Origin: Solirubrum koreensis
GTDB taxonomy: Bacteria > Bacteroidota > Bacteroidia > Cytophagales > Hymenobacteraceae
DNA length: 64,000 bases
Direction: 5' to 3'
NCBI RefSeq assembly: GCF_039541855.1
Contig: NZ_BAABHA010000004.1
Span: 310,001-374,000 of the forward strand
Part shown: positions 8,494-16,403 of the stretch, piece by piece
Numbering within the stretch: position 1 is the first letter of the stretch
Layout of the letters: the number at the start of each line of letters is the position of its first letter
Notes under the pieces: model-generated
Database searches by the model: none
The model's input: only the letters and a program-made list of their open reading frames with translations
What the model was told of the DNA's origin: nothing
Program-made: the position numbers and the translations under genes

Positions 8494-9672
8494 ATGATGA
8501 AATGCAGCAAATGCAGCTCGCCCGACGGGGTGCAGCGCGCGGGCTTTATTCGCGGCCGGCAACGGTTCTTCTGCAAGCTCTGCGACTACCATTTCATCGA
8601 CCACCAAGTGCCCCGCGCACCCGAGCGCAAACGCCACCAAACCACCATCAGCGACGTGGCCAAGGTGCTGGGCGTGGCGCCTTCCACGGTATCGAGGGCC
8701 CTGAACGGCCACTCCGACATTAACAGCAATACCCGCGAGGCCATTATTGCAGTGGCCCGGCAGCTCGACTACCAGCCGAACCTGCTGGCTCAAAGCCTGA
8801 AAAGCAGCGCCACGCACACCATTGGGGTGGTGATTCCCGACATCGAACGGCCGTTTTTTGCCACCTGCGTGAGCGGCATTCAGGAGGTGGCCGCCGAAGC
8901 TGGCTACCGCGTCATGATATGCCAGTCGAAGGAGTCGTACGACATGGAGGTGAGCAACGTGCAGGCCCTGCTGGCCAGCCGCGTAGACGGCCTGCTGATT
9001 TGCCACTCCCGCGACACCCAAAACTTCGACCACGTGATGCAGCACGCCAGCAAGGGCGTGCCTATCGTGCACTTCGACCGCGTGTGCAACGAGGTGGACA
9101 GCGCCCAGGTGGTGCTCGACGACTGGGGCGGCGCCTACGCCGTTACCGAGCATCTTATTCAGGAAGGCTGCCAGCGCATTGCCATTCTGGCCGGCCCCGA
9201 AACGCTGCTTATCAGCAAGCAGCGCATCAGCGGCTACCAGAATGCGCTGCGGCGCTACCGCATGCCGGTGCGGCCTGAATACGAGGTGCATAGCAACTTC
9301 CAGCCCGACTCGGCCCTGGCGGCGCTGGATGCCTGGATGGCCCTGCCCGAGCCCCCCGACGCCATTTTTGCCATCAGCTACCGCAACGCCTTCGATATTA
9401 TGCTGGCCCTGAAACAGCGCGGCCTGCGCATTCCGCAGGACGTGGCCGTGGCCGGTTTTGGCGACGAGTTTCTGGCCGCGCTGGTGGAGCCTGGCCTGAC
9501 CACGGTGAACCTGCACCCGCACCGACTGGGCCAGCAAGCCGCCCGGCTCTTCCTCGACCAGGTGCGCCAAAAGGAGGATTTCAAGCCACGCACTTTCGTT
9601 ATTTCCGGCGACCTGGTCATTCGGCAGTCTTCGCTGAAAGGCCGGGGAGGGTATTTTAAACTGGAAATCTAA
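8494..9672 (+). CDS. LacI-family transcriptional regulator with an N-terminal zinc-ribbon
   Basis: A 392-residue repressor-type regulator. Residues 51-73 form the LacI helix-turn-helix (TISDVAKVLGVAPSTVSRAL) followed by the hinge; about 110-390 form the periplasmic-binding-protein-like effector domain (IGVVIPDIERPFF onward). Unlike ordinary LacI proteins, which start almost at the helix-turn-helix, this one has about 45 extra residues with CxxC pairs at Cys4/Cys7 and Cys27/Cys30 and the pattern GFIRGRQRFFCKLC, which resembles the zinc-binding N-terminus of IS1-type InsA proteins. It is divergent from the uxuA operon. By position and by the shared operators it probably senses a uronate or KDG-type intermediate and controls both uronate loci; the effector is unknown. 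Confidence 0.93.
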   Translation: MMKCSKCSSPDGVQRAGFIRGRQRFFCKLCDYHFIDHQVPRAPERKRHQTTISDVAKVLGVAPSTVSRALNGHSDINSNTREAIIAVARQLDYQPNLLAQSLKSSATHTIGVVIPDIERPFFATCVSGIQEVAAEAGYRVMICQSKESYDMEVSNVQALLASRVDGLLICHSRDTQNFDHVMQHASKGVPIVHFDRVCNEVDSAQVVLDDWGGAYAVTEHLIQEGCQRIAILAGPETLLISKQRISGYQNALRRYRMPVRPEYEVHSNFQPDSALAALDAWMALPEPPDAIFAISYRNAFDIMLALKQRGLRIPQDVAVAGFGDEFLAALVEPGLTTVNLHPHRLGQQAARLFLDQVRQKEDFKPRTFVISGDLVIRQSSLKGRGGYFKLEI

Positions 9673-9725
9673 TCTACCCCCAGCGGCTTGGCGCATGTAC
9701 CCGCAGCGTACTGCGGGAAATGGGC

Positions 9726-10127
9726 TCAGCCCAAGGCCCAGCGCCGTGCGTCGGTTAAATTGGCAAAGCGCCGCAGCTCCACTTGTGCGGCAGGGAAACT
9801 GGCATCGATAGAGTCGTTGATCAGCAGCCTGTTGGTTGGGGTTACAGCTTCCACCATGGCAATGCGCTGCAAACCGGTGGCAATAATAGCGGGCATCATT
9901 ACGGATGCCGTCCAGCTCAGATCCTCCGCCGATATGGGACCGATGAGACGGTCGTCGGCTATCCAGGCAATGGCGCGGTGCTTTTCTACTTGCGCTATGC
10001 CCTCGGTTAAGGCCTTGCGCAGCCACCCGCTGCTGGTGTAGCCAAGCCACTCGGCTTCGATGGCGCAGCGGTTGCTGGCTTGGAGCAGGTAAAGGCGCAG
10101 GAAGGGGTAAGACGCAAGTAACTGCAT
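9726..10127 (-). CDS. Small STAS/SpoIIAA-like cytoplasmic protein, function unknown
   Basis: A 133-residue protein without signal peptide or membrane segment. The layout of an early strand pair, a helix (LRKALTEGIAQVEKHRA), the strand and turn IAWIADDRLIGPIS, then an IATGLQRIAMVE strand and a final helix DARRWALG resembles the STAS/SEC14-like proteins common in Cytophagales. The start is the ATG at 10127; the open frame extends to a TTG at 10163. It is convergent with the regulator gene, with only a short hairpin (about 9700-9717) between. No partner is apparent and no function is proposed. Confidence 0.6.
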   Translation of the reverse strand: MQLLASYPFLRLYLLQASNRCAIEAEWLGYTSSGWLRKALTEGIAQVEKHRAIAWIADDRLIGPISAEDLSWTASVMMPAIIATGLQRIAMVEAVTPTNRLLINDSIDASFPAAQVELRRFANLTDARRWALG

Positions 10128-10375
10128 GGGAAAAGCTGAGGGCCCTGGCCGGAAGGCAGGCAAACTGTGTATGCGCCGGGGGTGCTGGCTTCTCGCCGCA
10201 TTCCGGCTCCGGTTTTCAGTACCGAAATCGGCAACCGTTGCCGCCGCTTAATTTATGCAACGAATTCAAAATAATGCCTACCCGTCTGGTTCGCTGAACA
10301 GGGCTTAGCATTTCCGCAGTATTAACGCGTTTACACCTGAACCCAGCTGCCTGGCAAACGCCCCGGCCTCAATGG

Positions 10376-11467
10376 TTAAAAAGCCTCGCCAAACGCCACG
10401 TAGAAGCCCGAGTTGCCCTGTTGGCCCACCCCGTAGTCGAAGCGGAGGTTCACGTTTTCGCGCTTGTCCACCAAAAAACGCAGGCCTACCCCGGCGCTGG
10501 GTTTTAAATCGTGTAGCCCAAAGCCTCCCAGATTCCTGGCAACCTGCCCGGCACCGCCAAACGCCACCGCGCCCACCCGCCAAAACAAAGGCACGCGCAG
10601 CTCGGCCTGGGCCGCAGCATACTGCCGGTCCCGGAACCGGCCGCGGTAATAGCCGCGCATGTCGGCATCGGAACCCAGCAGGGCTAGCATGCGGAACGGC
10701 GGCTGCCCACTGTGTAGCGTGGCCGTTAGCTGGCCCGCCAGCACCACTTTGCGGCCAAGGCGGCGGTAACGCCGGGCATCAAGCTCGTAGCGGGTGAAAC
10801 GGAAGTCGGAGCCCAGCCAGCCGCCGAAATAGGTTTGGGCAAGGCGCACGTAACCACGCCGCTGCGGGTTCAGCAGGTTGTCGCGGCCGTCGTATACCAC
10901 TTCGTAGCCGGCGCCGCTGCTGGTACCGCCGCCGCTGCCCGGCACCTGGCCACGCTCCAGCAGTCCGCCGGCAGCCGGGCGCAGATCGTAGAGGTGCTGG
11001 AGCTGCACCCGGGGCCCGGCAAACACAAACGGCCGCAGCTGGCGCAAAAACGTGGCGCGCAACTCTACCCTACGGCTATCGAGCAGCTCTTTGGCCGATT
11101 CGGGCGCGTCGTTTCCTACGCCCCAGAAATACTCGGGGAAACGCTGATAGGAAACCAGACCTTGGCTCAGGTACTGCTCGCGGCGGAGCAGCAGCGTCCA
11201 TTCGGCGTTAAAAATGCGCTGCCGGTTTCGGGTGAAGTTCACCTCCACCTTGGCGTTTGAGGTGCGCGTGGCCGTGTCGTGCGGGTATAGGCGCAGGGTG
11301 AGCAGGGCCACGGCCCCCACGTACCCGCGGGTTTCGGGCGAGTACCCAATGGCAGGCACGGGCAACACCCCCACCCGGCGCAGCTTGGTGGAATCGGGCA
11401 GGGCTGCGCCGTGGGCCGAAGTGAGCAGCGCCAGTAATGCGGCGCTAAGTACCAACAACTGCCTCAT
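10376..11467 (-). CDS. BamA/TamA-like outer-membrane beta-barrel protein, copy 1
   Basis: A 363-residue exported protein: signal peptide (about 1-20), then a short N-terminal part (IGYSPETRGYVGAVALL) and a series of alternating beta-strand segments ending in GFYVAFGEAF with a terminal Phe, as in outer-membrane barrels. Its pattern fits the C-terminal Omp85 (surface antigen) barrel without evident POTRA repeats. The protein at 21905-22999 is a clear paralogue (both have PxPxxxYxPETRxxxGAxxxx near the N-terminus, a GSRVAGGGLG/GGTSSGAGYEV region and a final xFYxxxGEAF). The start overlaps the stop of the upstream TMEM220-like gene by 4 bp, so the two are probably translated together. Cargo unknown. 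Confidence 0.82.
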   Translation of the reverse strand: MRQLLVLSAALLALLTSAHGAALPDSTKLRRVGVLPVPAIGYSPETRGYVGAVALLTLRLYPHDTATRTSNAKVEVNFTRNRQRIFNAEWTLLLRREQYLSQGLVSYQRFPEYFWGVGNDAPESAKELLDSRRVELRATFLRQLRPFVFAGPRVQLQHLYDLRPAAGGLLERGQVPGSGGGTSSGAGYEVVYDGRDNLLNPQRRGYVRLAQTYFGGWLGSDFRFTRYELDARRYRRLGRKVVLAGQLTATLHSGQPPFRMLALLGSDADMRGYYRGRFRDRQYAAAQAELRVPLFWRVGAVAFGGAGQVARNLGGFGLHDLKPSAGVGLRFLVDKRENVNLRFDYGVGQQGNSGFYVAFGEAF

Positions 11468-11823
11468 GCCGATGCCGGAGCGGAGCGGCTACTGCTTCCC
11501 AGCCAGGCAGCCACCAAGAGGGCCGTAGCGCAAATCAGGAGCCCGAGTGCCTCCCGCCCCTCTTCCACCGTGGTGCCCGGACTCATGGCGCCCGTCAACC
11601 CATCGAACCGCGCGGGCCACCACCACACCGCCAGGCCGGCATACACCACGGCCAGCAGCAGCGGTAACCAGCGGGGCAAGGGCCGAAGCGCAGCCCAGGC
11701 CATTACAGCAGCGGGCAGCAGGTATAGCGTTACCCACAGATGCGGATCGGGGTCGTTGTATTGCAGAGCAGCGAAGAGCCCGAACATCAGGCTCAAAGAC
11801 CAGAACAGGTAGCGGTGGCGCAT
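11464..11823 (-). CDS. TMEM220-like small inner-membrane protein
   Basis: A 119-residue protein with about four predicted membrane segments. The early motif FAALQYNDPDPHLW is the hallmark of the TMEM220 family found in animals and many Bacteroidota. No enzymatic residues are visible and the family role is unknown. Its last 4 bases overlap the start of the outer-membrane barrel gene, suggesting a two-gene operon, and its promoter must lie in the 131-bp divergent gap before the PQQ-dehydrogenase-like gene. Confidence 0.85.
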   Translation of the reverse strand: MRHRYLFWSLSLMFGLFAALQYNDPDPHLWVTLYLLPAAVMAWAALRPLPRWLPLLLAVVYAGLAVWWWPARFDGLTGAMSPGTTVEEGREALGLLICATALLVAAWLGSSSRSAPASA

Positions 11824-11954
11824 ACACGAGGGAATGGTACAGCCCCACTACGCGCAGCAGGCGGCGGAAGATGCAGTGGCCGAAACCCCTTTAAACAGGG
11901 CGCAGTATACGAGGTAGTTGTCGAGAACCGCTCTTCCTCCCAAGCCCGTTTGCT

Positions 11955-13424
11955 ATGGCCCATTTTACCCGCGCAAGTCGTTTTACGCTGTCGTCTGCTT
12001 TGCTGCTGACCGTGGCCTTGAGTAGCTGCTACAAGCTGCGCGGCCATTACGGTGGCCCTCAAACCTTTGAGCCGCTGACCCGCACCGTGAAAACCGAGGA
12101 CGTAGCCGTTCCGGCCGGCTACCGCGTGGAAGTCGTGGCTCAGGGCCTTACCTACCCCACCGGCGTGGCTTTCGACGAGCAGGACACACCCTATATTCTG
12201 GAAGCCGGGTACTCCTACGGCGAAGTATGGACGGCCCCGCGCCTGCTGCGCCTGGGCGCGGGCGGCAGCGTGCAGGAGGTGTACGTGGGCGGCAAAAACG
12301 GACCTTGGACCGGCCTCACTTACCACCAGGGCGCTTTTTACGTTTCGGAAGGCGGGCAGCTGGAGGGCGGACGCATTTTGCGCATTACCCCGCAGGGCCA
12401 GATGTCGGTGGTGGTCGACGGGCTGCCGAGCTACGGCGACCATCATACCAACGGCCCCGTGGTAGGCCCCGACGGCTACCTGTATTTCGGGCAGGGAACC
12501 GCCACCAACTCCGGCGTGGTGGGCCCCGATAACGCCGATTTCGGCTGGCTTACACGCCGCGCCGATTTCCACGACGTGCCCTGCCGCGACATCACCCTCA
12601 CGGGCCAGAATTTCACCTCCGATAACCCGCTTACCGAGGCCAAGGACGACAAGGCCACCACAGGAGCTTACGTTCCGTTTGGTACCGCCACTACTAAGGG
12701 GCAGGTAATAAAGGGTCGTTTGCCCTGCACCGGGGCCATTATGCGCGTGCCCCTGCGCGGCGGACCACCCGAGCTGGTAGCCTGGGGCCTGCGTAATCCC
12801 TTCGGCCTCGCCTTCGCTCCAAATGGCAAGCTTTACACCACCGAAAACGCCTACGATACCCGCGGCTCCCGGCCCAGCTACGGCGCCGGCGACGTGCTGT
12901 GGGAGGTGCAACCGGGCGCCTGGTACGGCTTCCCCGATTTCTCGGCCGGGCAACCCATGAACACCTCCGACTACGAAACCCCTAAAAAAGCCGACCCCTC
13001 ATTTTTACTGGCTACGCACCCGCAACAGCCTCCTAAGCCGGCCGCCATTTTGGGGGTGCATTCCTCTTCCAATGGCTTCGATTTCTCCCGGTCCGCCACC
13101 TTCGGCCACACGGGCGAAGCGTTTGTGGCTCAATTCGGCGATATGGCCCCGGAGGTAGGCCGCGTGTACGGCCCCGTGGGGTACAAAGTAGTGCGGGTGA
13201 ACGTGCAAACCGGCTCCATTGAAGATTTTGTGGTAAACAAGGGCCGCACGAACGGGCCCGGCTCCGAAATCGGAACAGCTGGCTTGGAGCGGCCCGTGGC
13301 TGCGCGGTTCACGCCCAACGGCGAGGCGCTGTACGTGGTTGATTTTGGCATGATGCCCATGACGGAACAGGGACCAAGCCCGCGCAAGCAAACGGGCGTG
13401 GTCTGGAAAATCACCAAACAATGA
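11955..13424 (+). CDS. PQQ-dependent sugar dehydrogenase-like beta-propeller lipoprotein
   Basis: A 489-residue lipoprotein: the N-terminal signal ends at LSSC. The body is a beta-propeller of the soluble glucose/sorbosone dehydrogenase type (GYRVEVVAQGLTYPTGVAFD, GPDGYLYFGQGT, WGLRNPFGLAFAPNGKLYTTENAYD, GAGDVLWEV). Such proteins oxidise sugars with PQQ in the periplasm, or act as c-di-GMP-independent structural propellers; whether PQQ is bound cannot be read from the sequence. It overlaps by 4 bp the gene for a small c-type cytochrome, which would be a natural electron acceptor, so an oxidative electron-transfer pair anchored in the membrane is likely. Confidence 0.85.
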   Translation: MAHFTRASRFTLSSALLLTVALSSCYKLRGHYGGPQTFEPLTRTVKTEDVAVPAGYRVEVVAQGLTYPTGVAFDEQDTPYILEAGYSYGEVWTAPRLLRLGAGGSVQEVYVGGKNGPWTGLTYHQGAFYVSEGGQLEGGRILRITPQGQMSVVVDGLPSYGDHHTNGPVVGPDGYLYFGQGTATNSGVVGPDNADFGWLTRRADFHDVPCRDITLTGQNFTSDNPLTEAKDDKATTGAYVPFGTATTKGQVIKGRLPCTGAIMRVPLRGGPPELVAWGLRNPFGLAFAPNGKLYTTENAYDTRGSRPSYGAGDVLWEVQPGAWYGFPDFSAGQPMNTSDYETPKKADPSFLLATHPQQPPKPAAILGVHSSSNGFDFSRSATFGHTGEAFVAQFGDMAPEVGRVYGPVGYKVVRVNVQTGSIEDFVVNKGRTNGPGSEIGTAGLERPVAARFTPNGEALYVVDFGMMPMTEQGPSPRKQTGVVWKITKQ

Positions 13425-13846
13425 AAGCCATGACCTCTTCTTTCACCCGCTCGGGGCGCCTGGCCTTGTGCAGCAGCTTGCTGGGCTTAGCGCTGGCAGC
13501 AGTGGCCTGCACCACCGCCCGGCGCGGCGAGCCGCTGGCCGGCTCCCTCGACTATAGCAGCGACCAAATTCAGCGCGGCCATTTGGTGTATATGGCCAAC
13601 TGCCAGAAATGCCACCCCGGTGGCGAGGCAGGCGCTGGGCCATCGGTGAACAACGTGCCTTTGCCGGGGGTGGCGTTGCGGTTTCGGGTTCGGAGCCGCG
13701 CTTTCTTTGCCGGAGTAGGCCGTATGCCTTCCTTTAAAAAGCATGAGATTTCGCCCGAGCAGCTCGACGACTTGGTTTCTTACCTGAAAGCCCTGCGCCG
13801 AAGCGAGCCAGACCGGGCTTTAACGCGCGGCCCCGTTCGCCAGTAA
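13421..13846 (+). CDS. Small c-type cytochrome lipoprotein
   Basis: A 141-residue protein with one haem-attachment motif, CQKCH (Cys61, Cys64, His65), and a likely distal Met in VGRMPSF. The N-terminal signal ends in AAVAC (Cys30), a plausible lipobox. The start ATG at 13421 overlaps the stop of the propeller gene by 4 bp; an in-frame ATG at 13430 is an alternative. It probably takes electrons from the propeller dehydrogenase and passes them to the respiratory chain; this is inferred from operon structure. Confidence 0.9.
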   Translation: MKAMTSSFTRSGRLALCSSLLGLALAAVACTTARRGEPLAGSLDYSSDQIQRGHLVYMANCQKCHPGGEAGAGPSVNNVPLPGVALRFRVRSRAFFAGVGRMPSFKKHEISPEQLDDLVSYLKALRRSEPDRALTRGPVRQ

Positions 13847-13862
13847 CCGGTCCAGCGCGGCC

Positions 13863-14540
13863 CTAACTTAGCTTTTGGCTGGTTTCGGCGATAATGCCCA
13901 GTACCGTTTGCCAGAGCTGTTCGCGGGCAATCCGGGATTCGGTGCGCCGCAAACGGTTGGTAACGATAAGCAGCTGCCGCAGGGGTTGGGTTGTCACTTG
14001 CTCAACGGTTCGCCAGTAAGCCGGCGCCATCCCGGCCTCTATGGCCGACGCCCGCAGCTCAATCAGCAGCGTTACGAGCTGCGCGAGTTGGGCTAAAACC
14101 GCCCGTTCCGGCGCCGGTAAGGTGCGCGGGGTGTGGTCGATAATGCACAATGCACCGATGTTGTGGCCATCCGACGTGGTCAGGCTTTGCGCGGCGTAAA
14201 AGCGCAGGTTCAACTGTTCGGCTACCTCGGAATTTACCAGCTCGCAGGGGTGCCGCTGCAAATCCTCGAAAATGGTGAGGTGGTCGTTGAGGATGGCCGC
14301 CGAGCACAGGCTGTTCTGGCGGGGTAGCCGGTCTACGTCGGTTAATCCTTGGGCGGCCTTAAACCACACTTCCTTTTCTTCTACCAACGAAACCAGGGCC
14401 AGGGGCGTTTGAAACAGACGAGCCGTAATCAGGGCTACCTGATCGAAAAGCTTTTCGCGGGCAGTGCCCACAATGCGGTAGCCGCGCAACGCCAGTAACC
14501 GTTCGGCCTCGTTTGCCGGCAGCAGTAAAGGATTTACCAT
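13863..14540 (-). CDS. GAF-domain sensor-like protein
   Basis: A 225-residue soluble protein. A GAF domain spans about residues 20-165 (VALITARLFQTPLALVSLVE, VWFKAAQGL, LCSAAILNDHLTIFEDL, LRFYAAQSL, NIGALCIID), the pattern seen in GAF modules of phytochrome-like and diguanylate cyclase proteins. The C-terminal 60 residues are helical with no histidine-kinase or GGDEF signature, so no output domain is visible. The ATG at 14540 is preferred over a GTG at 14564. Ligand and partner unknown; the receiver-domain protein 283 bp upstream on the same strand might be related, but separate transcription is as likely. Confidence 0.88.
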   Translation of the reverse strand: MVNPLLLPANEAERLLALRGYRIVGTAREKLFDQVALITARLFQTPLALVSLVEEKEVWFKAAQGLTDVDRLPRQNSLCSAAILNDHLTIFEDLQRHPCELVNSEVAEQLNLRFYAAQSLTTSDGHNIGALCIIDHTPRTLPAPERAVLAQLAQLVTLLIELRASAIEAGMAPAYWRTVEQVTTQPLRQLLIVTNRLRRTESRIAREQLWQTVLGIIAETSQKLS

Positions 14541-14823
14541 GAACGTTTGTATCAAAAAAACCACCCGGCTAAAGCAGTAGCCGCGGTACCCTCCCTCCGA
14601 TAAATATTTCAGGAATAAGTGAATATTCTTACGCCTTTAATAAGTATTCGACTATTTTTCTGTTAATTTCCGTGTTATTACGGAGCATTCGGGTACTAAT
14701 ACGCAAGCCCCGGTTTTAGCTGAGTTTGTTGCGCATACTCACCGGGCCGGGCTTATTTGCTCTTCCATACTACTCGTTAGCAGTAGCCTATTAGGAGTTT
14801 GACGGTGAAGCTTTTGGCGCCAT

Positions 14824-15240
14824 TCACACCGGCAGTTCCTGGTTGAAATGTTCCTGGAACAAAGCCTCTACTTTTTGCCGGGTAAGAGGCTTGTTCAGGA
14901 AACCCTTCAGGGGCATGTGCTGCAACCGATTAATGTCGCGGGGGTTTAGGGAGGTGGTTAGCATCACGATAATCACCGAGGGCTTGCCGGCAAACGCCAG
15001 GTCGTTGTAAGCCTCCAGAAACTCGAAGCCGTTGAGAACGGGCATGTTGATATCCAACAGAATCAGCGCCGGGCACTTGCTTGCATCGTTGCCGTACTGG
15101 CGCAGGTAGCGCAAGGCATCTTGGCCGTTTTCGGCTATCAGCACCTGGTAAGCTACCTGCAGGCCCTCCAGCAGGAGGCGGTTCAGGTAATTGGTGGTAG
15201 GGTCGTCGTCGACTAGCAGGATGCAGGGCAGCTTTGCCAT
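14824..15240 (-). CDS. Single-domain response regulator (CheY-like receiver)
   Basis: A 138-residue receiver domain only. Acidic pocket DDD (11-13), phospho-acceptor Asp63 in LILLDINMP, the signalling Thr in MLTTS, and the conserved Lys in FLNKPLT are all present. The long loop in LRQYGNDASKCPA and the class of short receivers with this spacing resemble the Rcp1-type proteins that pair with phytochrome or hybrid kinases. No output domain. The ATG at 15240 starts directly before the first strand; upstream codons in frame are not conserved-looking. The cognate kinase is not in this window. Confidence 0.93.
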   Translation of the reverse strand: MAKLPCILLVDDDPTTNYLNRLLLEGLQVAYQVLIAENGQDALRYLRQYGNDASKCPALILLDINMPVLNGFEFLEAYNDLAFAGKPSVIIVMLTTSLNPRDINRLQHMPLKGFLNKPLTRQKVEALFQEHFNQELPV

Positions 15241-15438
15241 TCGGAGCGCGGAATCGGGGTGGACAATACCGGTTACCTCCTGAACGATTGGCGGCGGAAA
15301 TGGATGCAAAAAGTGGCGTTTGCGCCCCCTTGCAGCGTTCCACAAGGTAGAACACCAGTATTTCCGCCTTCACGTTCAATTGGTTAAACCAGTTTACCCA
15401 AACACAGCATTGCGTTAACAAACCGGTTTGGTAAGCGG

Positions 15439-16032
15439 CTAATTACTGGCCAGCCTTTCCAGCGCAGCTTTGAATTCAGGGGTGTCGTAGTCGGCCATGC
15501 CGTCGTGGCGAGCGGCCAGCTGCCCATCGGGGCCGAGGATAACGGTAGACGGAATGGACTGCGAGTTAAACGGCGCCGCCAGTGGCCCGGTGGGGAAATA
15601 CACCGGAAATGTATAGCCCTGCCGCTTGAGCAGTGCCTGGGCTTTCGCGGGGTTTTCGTCGAGAGAAACCATCACAAAGGCCACCTTGGACTTGTCGGTT
15701 TTCTGGTACAAGGCCTGAATGCCCGGCATTTCGGCCACGCAGGGTGGGCACCAGCTGGCCCACAGGTTCACAAACACCACTTTGCCCTTAAGCTCGCTCA
15801 GGTTCAGTCGCTTACCCTCGGGCGAAACCAAGGGCAGGTTGTGCGGGTAAACCGCGCTGCTGGTTGGCACCACCGGAACGGCAGCGGTTTGGGGCGGAAT
15901 TTCAGCTTTCCAGAGGCCCGTGGCCAGCAAGGCCCGCTGCATGCCGCCCAGCACCACGGGGCGCAGGTCGGTGAGCATGACCACGGCAAACGCAACCAGA
16001 GGCAACCATTGAAGCAGATTTTTACGATTCAT
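15439..16032 (-). CDS. TlpA-like membrane-anchored thioredoxin
   Basis: A 197-residue thiol-disulfide oxidoreductase facing the periplasm. One N-terminal membrane anchor (about 8-22), then a thioredoxin fold of the TlpA/ResA group with the active site WCPPC (Trp94, Cys95, Cys98), the cis-Pro in QSIPSTVIL and the loop FVNLWAS before it. Family members reduce cytochrome c apoproteins or other periplasmic thiols. The ATG at 16032 was chosen because it places the anchor at the N-terminus. It is divergent from arsM with 371 bp between; no functional link is visible. Confidence 0.93.
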   Translation of the reverse strand: MNRKNLLQWLPLVAFAVVMLTDLRPVVLGGMQRALLATGLWKAEIPPQTAAVPVVPTSSAVYPHNLPLVSPEGKRLNLSELKGKVVFVNLWASWCPPCVAEMPGIQALYQKTDKSKVAFVMVSLDENPAKAQALLKRQGYTFPVYFPTGPLAAPFNSQSIPSTVILGPDGQLAARHDGMADYDTPEFKAALERLASN

Positions 16033-16403
16033 GCGGAAGGGTTCGAACGGCAACAACGCACAAATGAACGACATGCCTGCTGGTAATACCGCAAACACCC
16101 GAGAAAAGCTCCATTTTCGAACGGCAGTGGTTACCGGCTACCCACAGGTGGCTGTTTGTACCGCACCTCTCCCCTACGTTTCCGTAGCCGAGGAAAGTGC
16201 CAACGAGCAAGAAAGCCATCGATGGGGAGCGGGCTGGCACTTGGGCGCGGCTAAAGACAGGAAGTAACTTTCCACGTACAACTTTGCCGCAGCCGCGCCG
16301 GTTAACGTCCCGGCAGCCGCCGACAATCCGCTTCGCACGGCAATGTCGTATGCTTGCGCGGGCTTAACAGCGCCCTTTTTCTCTCTACATCCAACGTTTC
16401 TCC
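16033..16403. promoter_or_regulatory. Divergent intergenic region before arsM, with candidate promoter
   Basis: A 371-bp stretch without a credible gene. On the plus strand TTG (16241-16243), 21 nt, then TAACTTTC (16265-16272) resembles a Bacteroidota promoter and would give a leader of about 125 nt for arsM. The same TAACTTTC element occurs next to the operator before the LacI-type gene. No ArsR-type operator was recognised. Confidence 0.35.

Noticed and set aside
8488..10050. 520-codon open frame opposite the LacI-type gene
   Set aside because: Antisense shadow of a well supported gene, spanning also the intergenic gap and part of the STAS-like gene in another frame; His/Gly/Val-rich without motifs.
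13863..15240. GAF protein and receiver as a two-component phytochrome pair
   Set aside because: No histidine kinase module is present in either and the gap of 283 bp does not support an operon.
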